Source: Brassicibacter mesophilus
GTDB lineage: Bacteria; Bacillota; Clostridia; Tissierellales; Proteiniboraceae
DNA: 64,000 nucleotides
Reading direction: 5' to 3'
Assembly (NCBI RefSeq): GCF_050433385.1
Contig: NZ_JBNPXI010000004.1
Coordinates: 62,001-126,000, forward strand
Part shown: positions 16,265-25,448 of the stretch, one piece after another
Layout: each line of letters opens with the position of its first letter
Position numbering within the stretch: the first letter of the stretch is position 1
The notes under the pieces: generated by a model
What the model saw: the letters and a program-made list of their open reading frames with translations, nothing else
Told to the model about the DNA's origin: nothing
Database searches by the model: none
Position numbers and translations under genes: made by a program

Positions 16265-17593
16265 GTGAATATAGAAAGAATTAAAGAAAATATAATAAGA
16301 GTTATTGATGAAAATAGAGAAAAAATAATAGCTATAGGCAGAAATATATATGATAACCCAGAAATCGGATACAAGGAATATGAAACAACAGAAAAAGTAT
16401 TTGAATTTCTTAGAAAACTAGATTTAGAAGTTGAAAAAAATATTGCAGTTACAGGCTGTAGAGCAAGAATAACTTATGATGAGAATTCACCTAGGATAGC
16501 ACTACTAGGAGAGCTGGATGCTATATATTGCAAGGAACATAAGGACGCTCATGAAAATGGTGCTATTCATGGATGTGGTCATAATATTCAAATAGCAGGA
16601 CTTTTAGGTGCCGTTATGGGGTTGATCAAATCTGATGCATTAGCACAAATTAAAGGCAATATTGACATATTAGCAGTTCCAGCCGAAGAGTTTATAGAAA
16701 TTGGCTACAGAAGCTCTCTAAGAGAGAAGAAGGTAATAGAATTTTTTGGAGGAAAACAAGAGCTTATTAGAAGAGGATATTTTGACGATGTAGATTTATC
16801 TATGATGTTTCATGTATTAGACTTAAAAGAGAACAAAGCCTTAGTTGGACCTGTAAGTAATGGGTTTATAGGTAAAAAAATTAAATTTATCGGAAAAGCT
16901 TCACATGCTGGCTCTGCTCCTGATGAAGGTATCAATGCTTTAAATGCAGCTATGTTGGCTATGAACAACATAAATGTTCAGCGTGAGACTTTTAAAGATA
17001 AGGATAGAGTAAGGGTTCATTCAATAATAACAAAAGGCGGGGACATAGTTAATGTAATACCTTCTGAAGTAATTATGGAAAGCTATGTAAGAGCAAGAAC
17101 TTTAGAAAGTATGATTAGTTCTAATAAGAAGGTAAATAGAGCTATAAAGGCAGGAGCTGAAGCAATTGGAGCTGGAGTAGAGATTGAAGATATACCAGGC
17201 TATTTTCCAATATTGAGTTATAAGGATTTAGATAATTTGTTTAAGGAAAACTTAGAATCATTAGGATTGGAAGGCAAAATAATTTCTGGTGGAGATTTTA
17301 CCGGTTCTTTTGATTTTGGAGATTTGTCTCATATAATGCCGACACTCCATCCAATGATAGGAGGAATAAAGGGAAGTCTTCATAGCAAAGAGTATGAAAT
17401 TATAGATGAAGAATTAGCCTATATTATTCCAGCAAAAGCAATGGCACTAACGACCGTAGATTTACTTTTAAATCAAGGAAAAAAGATAAAAGAAATAAAA
17501 GAAAAACATCCTCCAAAGATGACAAAAGAAGAATATCTACAGTTTATGTATTCTATGTTTAGCATTTATAAAATGGGGATAGTTCAAGATTAA
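16265..17593 (+). CDS. M20 family amidohydrolase (aminobenzoyl-glutamate / N-acyl amino acid hydrolase type)
   Basis: A 442-residue enzyme of the M20D amidohydrolase group, which cleaves N-acyl amino acids or amino-acid conjugates. Motifs include GELDAI with the aspartate, HGCGHNIQIAG, the PAEEF glutamate pair, KASHAGSAPDEGINALNA and the C-terminal GGIKGSLHSKEYE histidine. GTG 16265 is the start, with TAGGAG at 16251-16256 at the right distance; an in-frame GTG at 16256 would overlap that site. It follows the PepT-like gene by 15 bases, so the two act in one operon and possibly in sequence on one substrate. Confidence 0.83.
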   Translation: MNIERIKENIIRVIDENREKIIAIGRNIYDNPEIGYKEYETTEKVFEFLRKLDLEVEKNIAVTGCRARITYDENSPRIALLGELDAIYCKEHKDAHENGAIHGCGHNIQIAGLLGAVMGLIKSDALAQIKGNIDILAVPAEEFIEIGYRSSLREKKVIEFFGGKQELIRRGYFDDVDLSMMFHVLDLKENKALVGPVSNGFIGKKIKFIGKASHAGSAPDEGINALNAAMLAMNNINVQRETFKDKDRVRVHSIITKGGDIVNVIPSEVIMESYVRARTLESMISSNKKVNRAIKAGAEAIGAGVEIEDIPGYFPILSYKDLDNLFKENLESLGLEGKIISGGDFTGSFDFGDLSHIMPTLHPMIGGIKGSLHSKEYEIIDEELAYIIPAKAMALTTVDLLLNQGKKIKEIKEKHPPKMTKEEYLQFMYSMFSIYKMGIVQD

Positions 17594-17602
17594 TCTAAGA
17601 TT

Positions 17603-17722
17603 TGATTGGTGCCGGACACTTAACTTATTTTATTTAATCTACTAACTTGTTTAAATAATAACATTTAGTTAGAAAGACTCTAGCTGCAAGAGTTTAATCT
17701 TTAGCAGCTAGAGTCTTTTTCT
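17603..17722 (+). repeat. Dispersed element copy H, most complete composite
   Basis: GATTGGTGCCGGACACTTAA starts ten bases after the M20 stop. The spacer holds TTAAATAATAACATTTAGTT. The hairpin AAGACTCTAGCTGC ... GCAGCTAGAGTCTT (17674-17718) is perfect over 14 pairs and ends in T residues, so it serves as a terminator toward the convergent TetR gene. Confidence 0.8.
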
Positions 17723-17737
17723 TAATCAAATATCATT

Positions 17738-18340
17738 TTACTTTAACCTATCCTTCAATATACCATTAAGAAACATGTTTGTATAATAGTTAGTTTTTAT
17801 TCTGAGTTTTTCGTTCTCATCGGTTATATTATTATCGCGAAAGTAAAGCAATATATTGAACATTGATGTCACATAGATGTGAAAAATAAAATTTAGATCT
17901 ACAGAGTCTATTAACTTACCAGAATTTTTAAGCTCTATGAGCTCTTCCAATACAATACTGTTCAAGTCCCTGCTATACTCGCCAAAATAAAACTTCATCA
18001 TAACCTCAATTGGGACTTTATACCAAGTTCGGTTAAATGCTATTTCCTTTTCAGTACATATTTCTTCAATACTTATTGTTTCAGTGTCCATTAAGAAAAA
18101 GCCTGTTCTTTCTTTGTATTTAGCATAAATTTTTTTTTCAATATTACTTAATAAATATAAGTATAGCTCATCCTTATCATAAAAGTACTGATAAAAGCTT
18201 CCGATAGAAATTCCAGCCTTACTTGTAATATTTCTGATGTTTACATTTTCATAATCTTCTTCAATAAATATATTATATACAGCTTCAATGATTTTTTGCT
18301 TTTTACTTTCAGGTAAATTTAAAAACGTTTTTTTAGGCAT
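17738..18340 (-). CDS. TetR family transcriptional regulator
   Basis: A 200-residue regulator with a normal TetR N-terminal domain (ESKKQKIIEAVYNIFIEED, then ISIGSFYQYFYDKDELYLYL) and a divergent ligand-binding half. AAGGAGGAG precedes the ATG on the minus strand. It faces away from the peptide ABC transporter operon, and two perfect palindromes lie at that operon's promoter, so it most likely represses the operon in the absence of a ligand. The ligand is unknown. Confidence 0.88.
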   Translation of the reverse strand: MPKKTFLNLPESKKQKIIEAVYNIFIEEDYENVNIRNITSKAGISIGSFYQYFYDKDELYLYLLSNIEKKIYAKYKERTGFFLMDTETISIEEICTEKEIAFNRTWYKVPIEVMMKFYFGEYSRDLNSIVLEELIELKNSGKLIDSVDLNFIFHIYVTSMFNILLYFRDNNITDENEKLRIKTNYYTNMFLNGILKDRLK

Positions 18341-18471
18341 AACTCCTCCTTAATATGATAGCAGTTTTCAACTCATATTTATAATTATAGCAAGTTTTGT
18401 AAAAAATTGAAATAAAAACTTTATAAATGAAGATTTAGCAATAAAATTGTTACAGAATTTTAAAATACTTG

Positions 18472-18500
18472 TTGACATATGAAATTAATTGCTGTAATAT
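18472..18500 (+). promoter_or_regulatory. Promoter of the peptide ABC transporter operon
   Basis: Consensus TTGACA (18472-18477), 17-base spacer, TAATAT (18495-18500). Confidence 0.75.
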
Positions 18501-18529
18501 TATGATAATATCCAAAGTGAACATGTTCA
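18497..18529. promoter_or_regulatory. Two perfect palindromes at the promoter, candidate TetR operators
   Basis: ATATTATGATAATAT (18497-18511) overlaps the -10 box, and TGAACATGTTCA (18518-18529) lies just after the expected start of transcription. Either could bind the divergent TetR protein. Confidence 0.5.
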
Positions 18530-18574
18530 TAGTCGTACTTTAAAGCGATACTGTAAAAAATAGGGGGGAGTCGA

Positions 18575-19537
18575 GTGAGTAAATATTTAAGGAAGAGAAT
18601 CTTTGCAGGATTAATAACTATTATTGTGGTTTTTGCAATTAATTTTATAATAATACATTTGGCACCTGGAGATCCTATAAAAACTCTTATGGGAAAAGAG
18701 ACAGATGACCCAGCTCTAAGGGCTGCGCTAGAGGAAAAATATGGGCTAAATGATCCTTTGCACATACAATTTGTGAACTACTTAAAAACTGCTGCAAGTG
18801 GTGATTTAGGAACATCTATTATCTATAACAGACCTGTTACACAAATGATAGCTGAAAAGCTTCCTGCAACAATTTTACTAGTACTGACCTCTGCTGTTTT
18901 ATCTGTTGTGATTGGGACATTAATGGGGATTGTTGCTGCAAGAAAGGAAGGGACATTTATTGATGTAATTTTTTCAGGGTTTTCATATATATTAAATTCT
19001 ATGCCTTCATTTTGGCTAGGATTGATGTTCATAATATTATTTTCATCTGTTTTAAAAATGCTTCCTACTTATGGGATGACAGATGCAAGGGCTTCTTACA
19101 AAGGATTTGCTTACATAATAGATGTAATAAAGCATATGATATTGCCAGTAGGTACTTTAGTATTGATACAGATCCCTCTTTATTATAGGATTGCTAAATC
19201 TTCTGTACTACAGGTTACTAACGAGGATTTTATCCTCACATTTAGAGCTACAGGAATGAGTGAGAAAAAGATATTCAATAAATATATTTTTAGAAATGCA
19301 ATTCTACCAACTGTTACAGTGTTTGGTATATCCTTAGCTTATTTGGTTACTGGAGTAGCTCTTATAGAAACTGTATTTGCTTGGCCGGGAACTGGCAGGC
19401 TTGTACTTACAGCAATCAACCAAAGAGACTATCCAACTCTGATGGGAATATATCTCGTAATGTCTATTTCAATTGCAGTTGTAATGATATTAGTAGATAT
19501 TGTGTATGCAATATTAGATCCAAGGATTAGATATTAA
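18575..19537 (+). CDS. Peptide ABC transporter permease, DppB/OppB type
   Basis: A 320-residue inner-membrane permease with six helices. The N-terminus KRIFAGLITIIVVFAINFII and LAPGDP motif are typical of the DppB group, and the EAA-type loop occurs near residues 215-245 (FRATGMSEKKIFNKYIFRNA). The start is GTG, preceded by GGGGGGAG. It is the first gene of a five-gene transporter operon with co-directional catabolic genes behind it. Confidence 0.9.
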   Translation: MSKYLRKRIFAGLITIIVVFAINFIIIHLAPGDPIKTLMGKETDDPALRAALEEKYGLNDPLHIQFVNYLKTAASGDLGTSIIYNRPVTQMIAEKLPATILLVLTSAVLSVVIGTLMGIVAARKEGTFIDVIFSGFSYILNSMPSFWLGLMFIILFSSVLKMLPTYGMTDARASYKGFAYIIDVIKHMILPVGTLVLIQIPLYYRIAKSSVLQVTNEDFILTFRATGMSEKKIFNKYIFRNAILPTVTVFGISLAYLVTGVALIETVFAWPGTGRLVLTAINQRDYPTLMGIYLVMSISIAVVMILVDIVYAILDPRIRY

Positions 19538-19549
19538 GGGGGGTTAAGA

Positions 19550-20404
19550 ATGGATTTTAAAAACATTAAAAGGTTTAAAAATATTATTTTTGGTGACAAG
19601 CAGCTTTTGGCAGGTACTGTGGGTATTTTTTTTCTCCTAATTGTCGTAATTTTCGCAAAAAACATTACACCAATTGACCCATATTATTTTGGCCCGGATA
19701 TTTTGAATGAAGTAGGAGAGAATGGACATGTTCTCGGAACTAATAAAATGGGACAAGATGTATTCAGTATGATTGTTTATGGGACACAAACCTCTCTTAA
19801 AGTAGCTGTTATATCTGCATTGATTTCAGCCATACTAGGAATTATTATTGGAGGAATTGCTGGATTCTTCGGTGGAGCAGTAGACAGAATTATTTCTGAG
19901 GTAATCAATACATTTATGATGCTTCCTACATTTTTTTTAATACTGCTCATTATCGCACTATTTGGAAATAGCATTTACAATGTAATGATTGTAATAGGGC
20001 TTACGACTTGGCCAAGTAATGCTAAGCTCATGAGAGCACAGGCATTGTCCTTGAGAGAGAGAACCTTCGTAAAGGCTGCTACATCAATGGGTGAAAATAA
20101 AAGACAAATACTTTTTAAATATATTATTCCAAATGGCATATTCCCTGTCATAGCTAATACCACTGTAGGTATGTCAAACGCTATATTGACTGAAGCTGGA
20201 TTAAGCTTTTTAGGGCTAGGAGATCCTAATATAATAAGCTGGGGTCAGATGATATATGACGGAAAGTCTTTTCTTACTAGTGCGTGGTGGATAGCAACAT
20301 TTGCTGGGCTTGCTATTGTTATTACGGTAACTATTTTTTATCTGCTAGGAGATGGATTAAACCATGTTATGAATCCTAAGTATATGAACAAAAGAGGTGC
20401 ATAG
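19550..20404 (+). CDS. Peptide ABC transporter permease, DppC/OppC type
   Basis: A 284-residue permease that pairs with the DppB-like protein. It has the usual N-terminal single helix, then HVLGTNKMGQDVFSMIVYG, and the EAA loop KAATSMGENKRQILFKYIIPN. AAGGGGGG precedes the ATG. The 12-base gap upstream and 3-base gap downstream show tight operon packing. Confidence 0.9.
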   Translation: MDFKNIKRFKNIIFGDKQLLAGTVGIFFLLIVVIFAKNITPIDPYYFGPDILNEVGENGHVLGTNKMGQDVFSMIVYGTQTSLKVAVISALISAILGIIIGGIAGFFGGAVDRIISEVINTFMMLPTFFLILLIIALFGNSIYNVMIVIGLTTWPSNAKLMRAQALSLRERTFVKAATSMGENKRQILFKYIIPNGIFPVIANTTVGMSNAILTEAGLSFLGLGDPNIISWGQMIYDGKSFLTSAWWIATFAGLAIVITVTIFYLLGDGLNHVMNPKYMNKRGA

Positions 20405-20407
20405 ATA

Positions 20408-21379
20408 ATGGATAATACAGTTTTGGATTTAAAAAACTTTAACGTTACTTATGTGAATAAGCATAAAAAAGTTTATGCAGTTAAGGATGTAGGCTTCAAA
20501 ATCAACAAAGGGGATTCTCTAGGGCTTGTTGGAGAATCTGGCTCTGGTAAATCCACATTGGCTATGGCTTTACTTAGGCTATTGCCAGAGAAAAGCACTG
20601 AAATATCTGGAACTGCTAATTTCGGTGATAAAGATTTAACTAAGCTGTCAGAGGACCAGCTTAAGAAAATCAGGTGGAATGAGCTTTCAGTAGTTTTTCA
20701 AAAATCCATGAATTCATTATCTCCTGTTCATAGAATTGGAACTCAAGTAGAGGATATATACTGGGTTCATCACCCTAAGGCCAGCAAAAAAGAAATATTT
20801 GAAAGATTTTCTTATTTACTTGATCTGGTTAATCTATCGTCAAGGGTGTACAAGCTATATCCTCACGAGTTATCTGGAGGCATGCTTCAAAGAGTCTCCA
20901 TAGCTATAAGTCTTATTAATAATCCTAAGCTACTTATTATGGATGAGGCTACTACAGCCCTAGATGTAGTTACCCAGGGACAGATATTAGATGAAGTGGC
21001 TAAGATGGAAAAAGAGCTTGATATGACTAGAATAATGATTACTCATGACATGTCTGTAGTTGCTACATCCTGTAATAAGATTGCAATTATGTATGCTGGT
21101 GAACTCATGGAGCTAGGATATGTCAAGAATGTTCTTAAAAAACCATTACACCCATACACTAAAGGACTTTTAGCCTCCTTCCCATCTCTAAAAGGGAAAA
21201 AGGGAAATCTAGAAGGTATAAAAGGCTTTTTACCAGATTTATCTCAAAAATATGATGGATGTGTTTTTGCTCCAAGATGTGAGCATGCAAAGGATATATG
21301 CAAAAATAGAAAGCCTATCAAATTGAATATGGGAGATGAAAGAGTCTTGGCGTGTCATCTGTATGGAGGTGAGCTGTAG
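20408..21379 (+). CDS. Peptide ABC transporter ATPase, DppD/OppD type
   Basis: A 323-residue ATPase with Walker A GESGSGKST, signature ELSGGMLQRVSIA, Walker B LLIMDEATTALD and the switch histidine in ITHDMS. The signature has M instead of the usual Q (LSGGM), which is common in this subgroup. The C-terminal oligopeptide extension with spaced cysteines (CVFAPRCEHAKDICKNR, then LACH) fits the iron-sulfur cysteine cluster of DppD-type subunits. Its stop is immediately followed by the next start codon. Confidence 0.9.
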   Translation: MDNTVLDLKNFNVTYVNKHKKVYAVKDVGFKINKGDSLGLVGESGSGKSTLAMALLRLLPEKSTEISGTANFGDKDLTKLSEDQLKKIRWNELSVVFQKSMNSLSPVHRIGTQVEDIYWVHHPKASKKEIFERFSYLLDLVNLSSRVYKLYPHELSGGMLQRVSIAISLINNPKLLIMDEATTALDVVTQGQILDEVAKMEKELDMTRIMITHDMSVVATSCNKIAIMYAGELMELGYVKNVLKKPLHPYTKGLLASFPSLKGKKGNLEGIKGFLPDLSQKYDGCVFAPRCEHAKDICKNRKPIKLNMGDERVLACHLYGGEL

Positions 21380-22369
21380 ATGGAAAACAATAGTGCATAT
21401 ATAAATATAGATAATGTATCCATGTGGTATCCAGTAAAGAGTGGATTGAGGCTAGGGTCTAAGGAAAAGCTATTTGCCAAGGCAGTAGACGGAGTATCCT
21501 TGCAGATGGAAAGAGGAGAGGTGCTTGGAGTAATAGGTGAGTCTGGATGTGGAAAATCCACTTTGGGAAGGATTCTTGCTAGACTTGAAGAGCCTACTAG
21601 TGGAGACGTATATATAGGTAATGAATCTACAGATAAGCTCATGAAAAATGATTCCAAGGGATTTAGACGCTTAGTTCAAATAGTATTTCAAAATCCATAT
21701 GACTCATTTACTCCTAGAGACACTATTGAAGAAATTTTGATGAGGCCGCTAAAGCTTCATTCTATTGGTAAGTCAAAAGAGGATAAGAGAAGGATGTGCT
21801 TAGAAACACTTGAATTTGGAGGACTTCGTCCTGCAGAAGATATTATGAAGAGATATCCTCATGAGTTATCTGGAGGACAGCTGCAGAGAATTTCTATTTT
21901 ACGAGCAATGCTAGTAGAGCCAAAGGTTGTAATAGCCGATGAGCCTGTATCTATGCTGGATGTGTCTGTTAGGGCTGAAATAATAAATATGCTTTTGAGA
22001 CTGAGTAAGAAAAAAGATGCAGCTGTAATATTTATCAGCCATGATATTTCTCTAACTAGATATATTTCCAATAAGGTGGCTGTTATGTATTTAGGAAGAA
22101 TTGTTGAATATGGAGATGCTGATACAGTTGTTAATGATCCTAAGCATCCATATACTCAAACATTAATATCAAATTGTGGCTCTATAGATCCAGACGAGAT
22201 TATGGAGAAGATAAAAGTAGAGGGAGAGCCCCCTACACCTATTAATCCTGGACCAGGCTGTTATTTTGCTCCACGATGCTTTAAGGCTACTGATGAATGC
22301 TTTAAAAAATATCCGGCTACTCATGACCTTGGACAAGGTCGTAAGGTAGCTTGCAATAGATTATTTTAA
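21380..22369 (+). CDS. Peptide ABC transporter ATPase, DppF/OppF type
   Basis: A 329-residue ATPase with Walker A GESGCGKST, signature ELSGGQLQRISIL, Walker B VVIADEPVSMLD and ISHDIS switch. The C-terminal extension again has the cysteine pattern CYFAPRCFKATDECF. It starts at the base after the DppD-like stop, implying translational coupling, and would form the heterodimeric motor with it. Confidence 0.9.
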   Translation: MENNSAYINIDNVSMWYPVKSGLRLGSKEKLFAKAVDGVSLQMERGEVLGVIGESGCGKSTLGRILARLEEPTSGDVYIGNESTDKLMKNDSKGFRRLVQIVFQNPYDSFTPRDTIEEILMRPLKLHSIGKSKEDKRRMCLETLEFGGLRPAEDIMKRYPHELSGGQLQRISILRAMLVEPKVVIADEPVSMLDVSVRAEIINMLLRLSKKKDAAVIFISHDISLTRYISNKVAVMYLGRIVEYGDADTVVNDPKHPYTQTLISNCGSIDPDEIMEKIKVEGEPPTPINPGPGCYFAPRCFKATDECFKKYPATHDLGQGRKVACNRLF

Positions 22370-22388
22370 ATTGATAGGAGGGTCAATA

Positions 22389-23975
22389 ATGAAAAGAAAA
22401 CTTTTTTTAACAATAGCAATACTAGTAATAGCTGCTATTGTAGCGGTGGGATGTAGTTCAGGTGCATCAAATGGCTCCCAATCTGAGACAAATGGGGGAG
22501 GGGCAGAAAAAGTACTCATAGTAAGGGCTAGTGGAGACCCAATGTCTTTTAATCCTGATACCTTACCAGACGACAATGCTTACCCTATAGTACAAAACAT
22601 ATTCAATAGACTTGTTAAGCTAGATGCAAGTAAGCAAATAGTACCTGATTTGGCTACTGATTGGGATGTAAGTGAAGATGGGCTAGCAATTACTTTTAAA
22701 TTAAGAGAGGATGCTCATTGGCATGATGGTGAGCCTGTAACAAGTGAAGACGTAAAATATACCTTTGATCAGATCAAGGCTAATGAAGCTTACTATATGA
22801 GCTCAAGATTACAAATAGTTGAATCTATTGAAACTCCAGATGAGTATACTGTTGTGTTTAATATGACTGCTCCAGATGTTTCATTTATTGCTGATTTAGG
22901 GTGGTATGCTACCTTCATATTGCCAGAGCATGTGTTTAATAATGGTCAAGCATGGGAAGACAATCCAGCAGCAATGGATCCAATAGGTTCCGGACCATTT
23001 AAATTGTCTGAGTTTAAGCAAGGGGAAAGTGTAACAATAGTTGCTAATCCAGATTATCATGAGGGTGCACCTAAGCTAGACAAGGTTATATTCTCTATTA
23101 TTCCTGATGACGCTACTGCTGTACAAGCACTAACAAATGGAGATATTGATGTATTAGAAAACGTACCTGCGGCTAATGCAGATGAATTACTAGCTAATAA
23201 GAATATTAGAATGAAATTAAATGAATATCCATCTCCAATGAGAATTATACTCAATCTTAATAATGAAGCAGTACAGGATGTTAATGTGAGAAAAGCTATA
23301 GCTACAGCTATAAACAAGGAAGAAATATCTGAGAAGATATATAACGGAGTACAGAAGCCAGAATACAGCATGTATCCTTCATTGATTGAATGGGCAAGTA
23401 ATACTGAAGAGACTTCACCTCACTTTAATATTGAGGAAGCTGAGAAGATACTGGAGGCTGCAGGATATGAGAAGGATGCTGATGGATACTATGTAAGAGG
23501 GCTTACAATAGATGTATTTGAAGGCTCTGGATATCCAGATGCTGCAAAGCTTATGGCAGCATCATTGGCTGAAGCTGGTATTGAGTTGACAGTTCAAGTT
23601 CACGAGTTCAATGCTTGGTTTGCTAAGGTTGGAGAGCAAAGAGACTTTATACTTGAGCTACAGGGTGGATTCATGGGACCTGACCCAGCAGCACTACAAA
23701 AACGTTTTGGTACTGGTGTAGGAAGCAACTATGGTGAATACAGCAATGCAGAGTTTGATTCACTATTAGCTGAAGCAGCTGCAACTGGAGATCAAGAAAA
23801 GAGAGCTGAGCTGTATAAAAAAGCTCAAGCAATAGTTGCTGAAGAACTTCCTTATATACCAATAGTTGCATTTGCAAGCTATGATGCTAACAATGCAAAA
23901 TATATTAATTTACCAATAGATGGTACTGGAAAATGGGGCTGGGCTGAATACACATTTACTGATATAGCAGAATAA
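22389..23975 (+). CDS. Peptide ABC transporter substrate-binding lipoprotein (SBP family 5)
   Basis: A 528-residue extracellular lipoprotein. Residues 1-21 form a lipoprotein signal with Cys in AIVAVGCSSG, followed by a Ser/Asn/Gly linker and the family-5 solute-binding fold with LVKLDASKQIVPDLATDWDV and DGLAITFKLREDAHWHDGEP. GGAGGG sets ATG 22389 over an in-frame upstream ATG at 22371. Family-5 proteins bind peptides, nickel chelates or modified small molecules; following M14 and amidohydrolase genes point to modified peptides. Confidence 0.9.
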   Translation: MKRKLFLTIAILVIAAIVAVGCSSGASNGSQSETNGGGAEKVLIVRASGDPMSFNPDTLPDDNAYPIVQNIFNRLVKLDASKQIVPDLATDWDVSEDGLAITFKLREDAHWHDGEPVTSEDVKYTFDQIKANEAYYMSSRLQIVESIETPDEYTVVFNMTAPDVSFIADLGWYATFILPEHVFNNGQAWEDNPAAMDPIGSGPFKLSEFKQGESVTIVANPDYHEGAPKLDKVIFSIIPDDATAVQALTNGDIDVLENVPAANADELLANKNIRMKLNEYPSPMRIILNLNNEAVQDVNVRKAIATAINKEEISEKIYNGVQKPEYSMYPSLIEWASNTEETSPHFNIEEAEKILEAAGYEKDADGYYVRGLTIDVFEGSGYPDAAKLMAASLAEAGIELTVQVHEFNAWFAKVGEQRDFILELQGGFMGPDPAALQKRFGTGVGSNYGEYSNAEFDSLLAEAAATGDQEKRAELYKKAQAIVAEELPYIPIVAFASYDANNAKYINLPIDGTGKWGWAEYTFTDIAE

Positions 23976-23990
23976 TCATACTTACAAAAT

Positions 23991-24027
23991 ACAGCTAATT
24001 GAATGCTTTAAAATATTCAATTAGCTG
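23991..24027 (+). other. Intra-operon hairpin
   Basis: ACAGCTAATTGAAT and ATTCAATTAGCTGT pair perfectly over 14 bases, with no good T tract, between the binding protein and the carboxypeptidase. It may protect the abundant binding-protein mRNA end or reduce read-through. Confidence 0.55.
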
Positions 24028-24046
24028 TTATTAGGAGGGAAACATA

Positions 24047-25435
24047 ATGAAAAAAATATATGAGAGTATAATAGACAAAATACCAAATTATAAAGAATTT
24101 CTAACTGTAGGAGAAATGGATGCTAGTAGCAAAAAACTAGCTGAAGAGTTTCCTGATATAGTAGACTTGTTTGAAATGGGAAGGACTAGAGATGATCATC
24201 CACTATATTGTCTTAAAATAGGGAAAGGCTCTAATAATGCTCTTATGTTTGGCTGTCCTCATCCTAATGAACCTATAGGAGCTATGCTTCTTGAATATTT
24301 TTCAAGAGAATTAGCAGAAAACAAGGAGTTGAGAGAAGAATTAGACTATACATGGTATATAGTAAAGTCATGGGATGCCGATGGAACAAAGCTCAATGAA
24401 AATTGGTTTAAGGGACCTTATACTTTATATAATTATGCTAGGAACTTTTTTAGACCAGCAGGACATCAACAGGTAGACTGGACTTTCCCAATAGATTATA
24501 AGAATCTGCATTTCCACGATACGATTCCTGAAACTAAGGCTATGATGGACTTGATAGATGATATAAAGCCAAAATTCATATATTCTCTTCACAACGCAGG
24601 TTTTGGCGGTGTTTATTGGTATATAAGCCGCGAAACTCCAGAAATATATGATGACATGAAAAATGCTGCTGAAAAGCAAGGTATTCCCCTAAATCTAGGA
24701 GAGCCAGAAGCACCATATTGTGTAGCATACGCTCCTGCTATTTATCAAGATCTAGGCATTCGCCAGGAATACGATTACCTAGAGAAATACGGAATTGAAA
24801 ATCCTGGTGAGGTCATTAAGGCTGGAACATGTAGTGCAGATTATGCTAAGGAAAACCACGAAAGCTTTACGCTATTGACTGAGCTGCCATATTTCTATGA
24901 CAAGAGAATAAACGATTTATCTACATCAGATATAACTAGAAAGGAAGCTGTTCTCAAAAGCTTAGAGTTTAGTGCGGAGGCTGACAAGTTTATTATATCT
25001 ACTCTAAACAGCACTATTAAATATATGGAAGAAAGAAATCCTTTTAAGCTAGCTTTAGAGGCTTTTACTGGTAATAATGAGAGTAAAGAAGCTACTAAAA
25101 AAATGGTTAATGAAAATCCTGATTTTGCTAGGGCAGCAACAGTAGCTGAAAAATTTGATAATCTATTGATCTCAAAGTTTTATAAAACTCTTTCCTACGG
25201 CTTGCTAGTAAGAGCTAATGAGTCTGAGCTGTTAACTATGAAAGAAAATAATGAGGATAATCCTGAAAAGAAAAAGGCACTTGAAGAAGCATTTGCGCGT
25301 GCTGAAGAGAAGTTAAAAGAACTAAGTGAAGAGCTTGAAGAAAAAATCAACTATGAAGTAATATCTATAAAGAAACTTATAAGTATTCAGCTGGAATGCG
25401 GTTTGTTGATGGCAGATTACTTAAAGACGAACTAG
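24047..25435 (+). CDS. M14 family zinc carboxypeptidase
   Basis: A 462-residue cytoplasmic protein (no signal peptide) of the M14 family. Zinc ligands are His72 and Glu75 in GCPHPNEPIG and His182 in SLHNAGFGG; an arginine in NYARNFFRP and a glutamate in LLTELPYFYD match the substrate arginine and the catalytic glutamate. The C-terminal 130 residues are helical and lack a known domain. It starts 20 bases after an intra-operon hairpin with AGGAGGG ahead. It probably trims the C-terminus of the solute imported by the transporter. Confidence 0.83.
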   Translation: MKKIYESIIDKIPNYKEFLTVGEMDASSKKLAEEFPDIVDLFEMGRTRDDHPLYCLKIGKGSNNALMFGCPHPNEPIGAMLLEYFSRELAENKELREELDYTWYIVKSWDADGTKLNENWFKGPYTLYNYARNFFRPAGHQQVDWTFPIDYKNLHFHDTIPETKAMMDLIDDIKPKFIYSLHNAGFGGVYWYISRETPEIYDDMKNAAEKQGIPLNLGEPEAPYCVAYAPAIYQDLGIRQEYDYLEKYGIENPGEVIKAGTCSADYAKENHESFTLLTELPYFYDKRINDLSTSDITRKEAVLKSLEFSAEADKFIISTLNSTIKYMEERNPFKLALEAFTGNNESKEATKKMVNENPDFARAATVAEKFDNLLISKFYKTLSYGLLVRANESELLTMKENNEDNPEKKKALEEAFARAEEKLKELSEELEEKINYEVISIKKLISIQLECGLLMADYLKTN

Positions 25436-25448
25436 GGAGGGTATCTTA

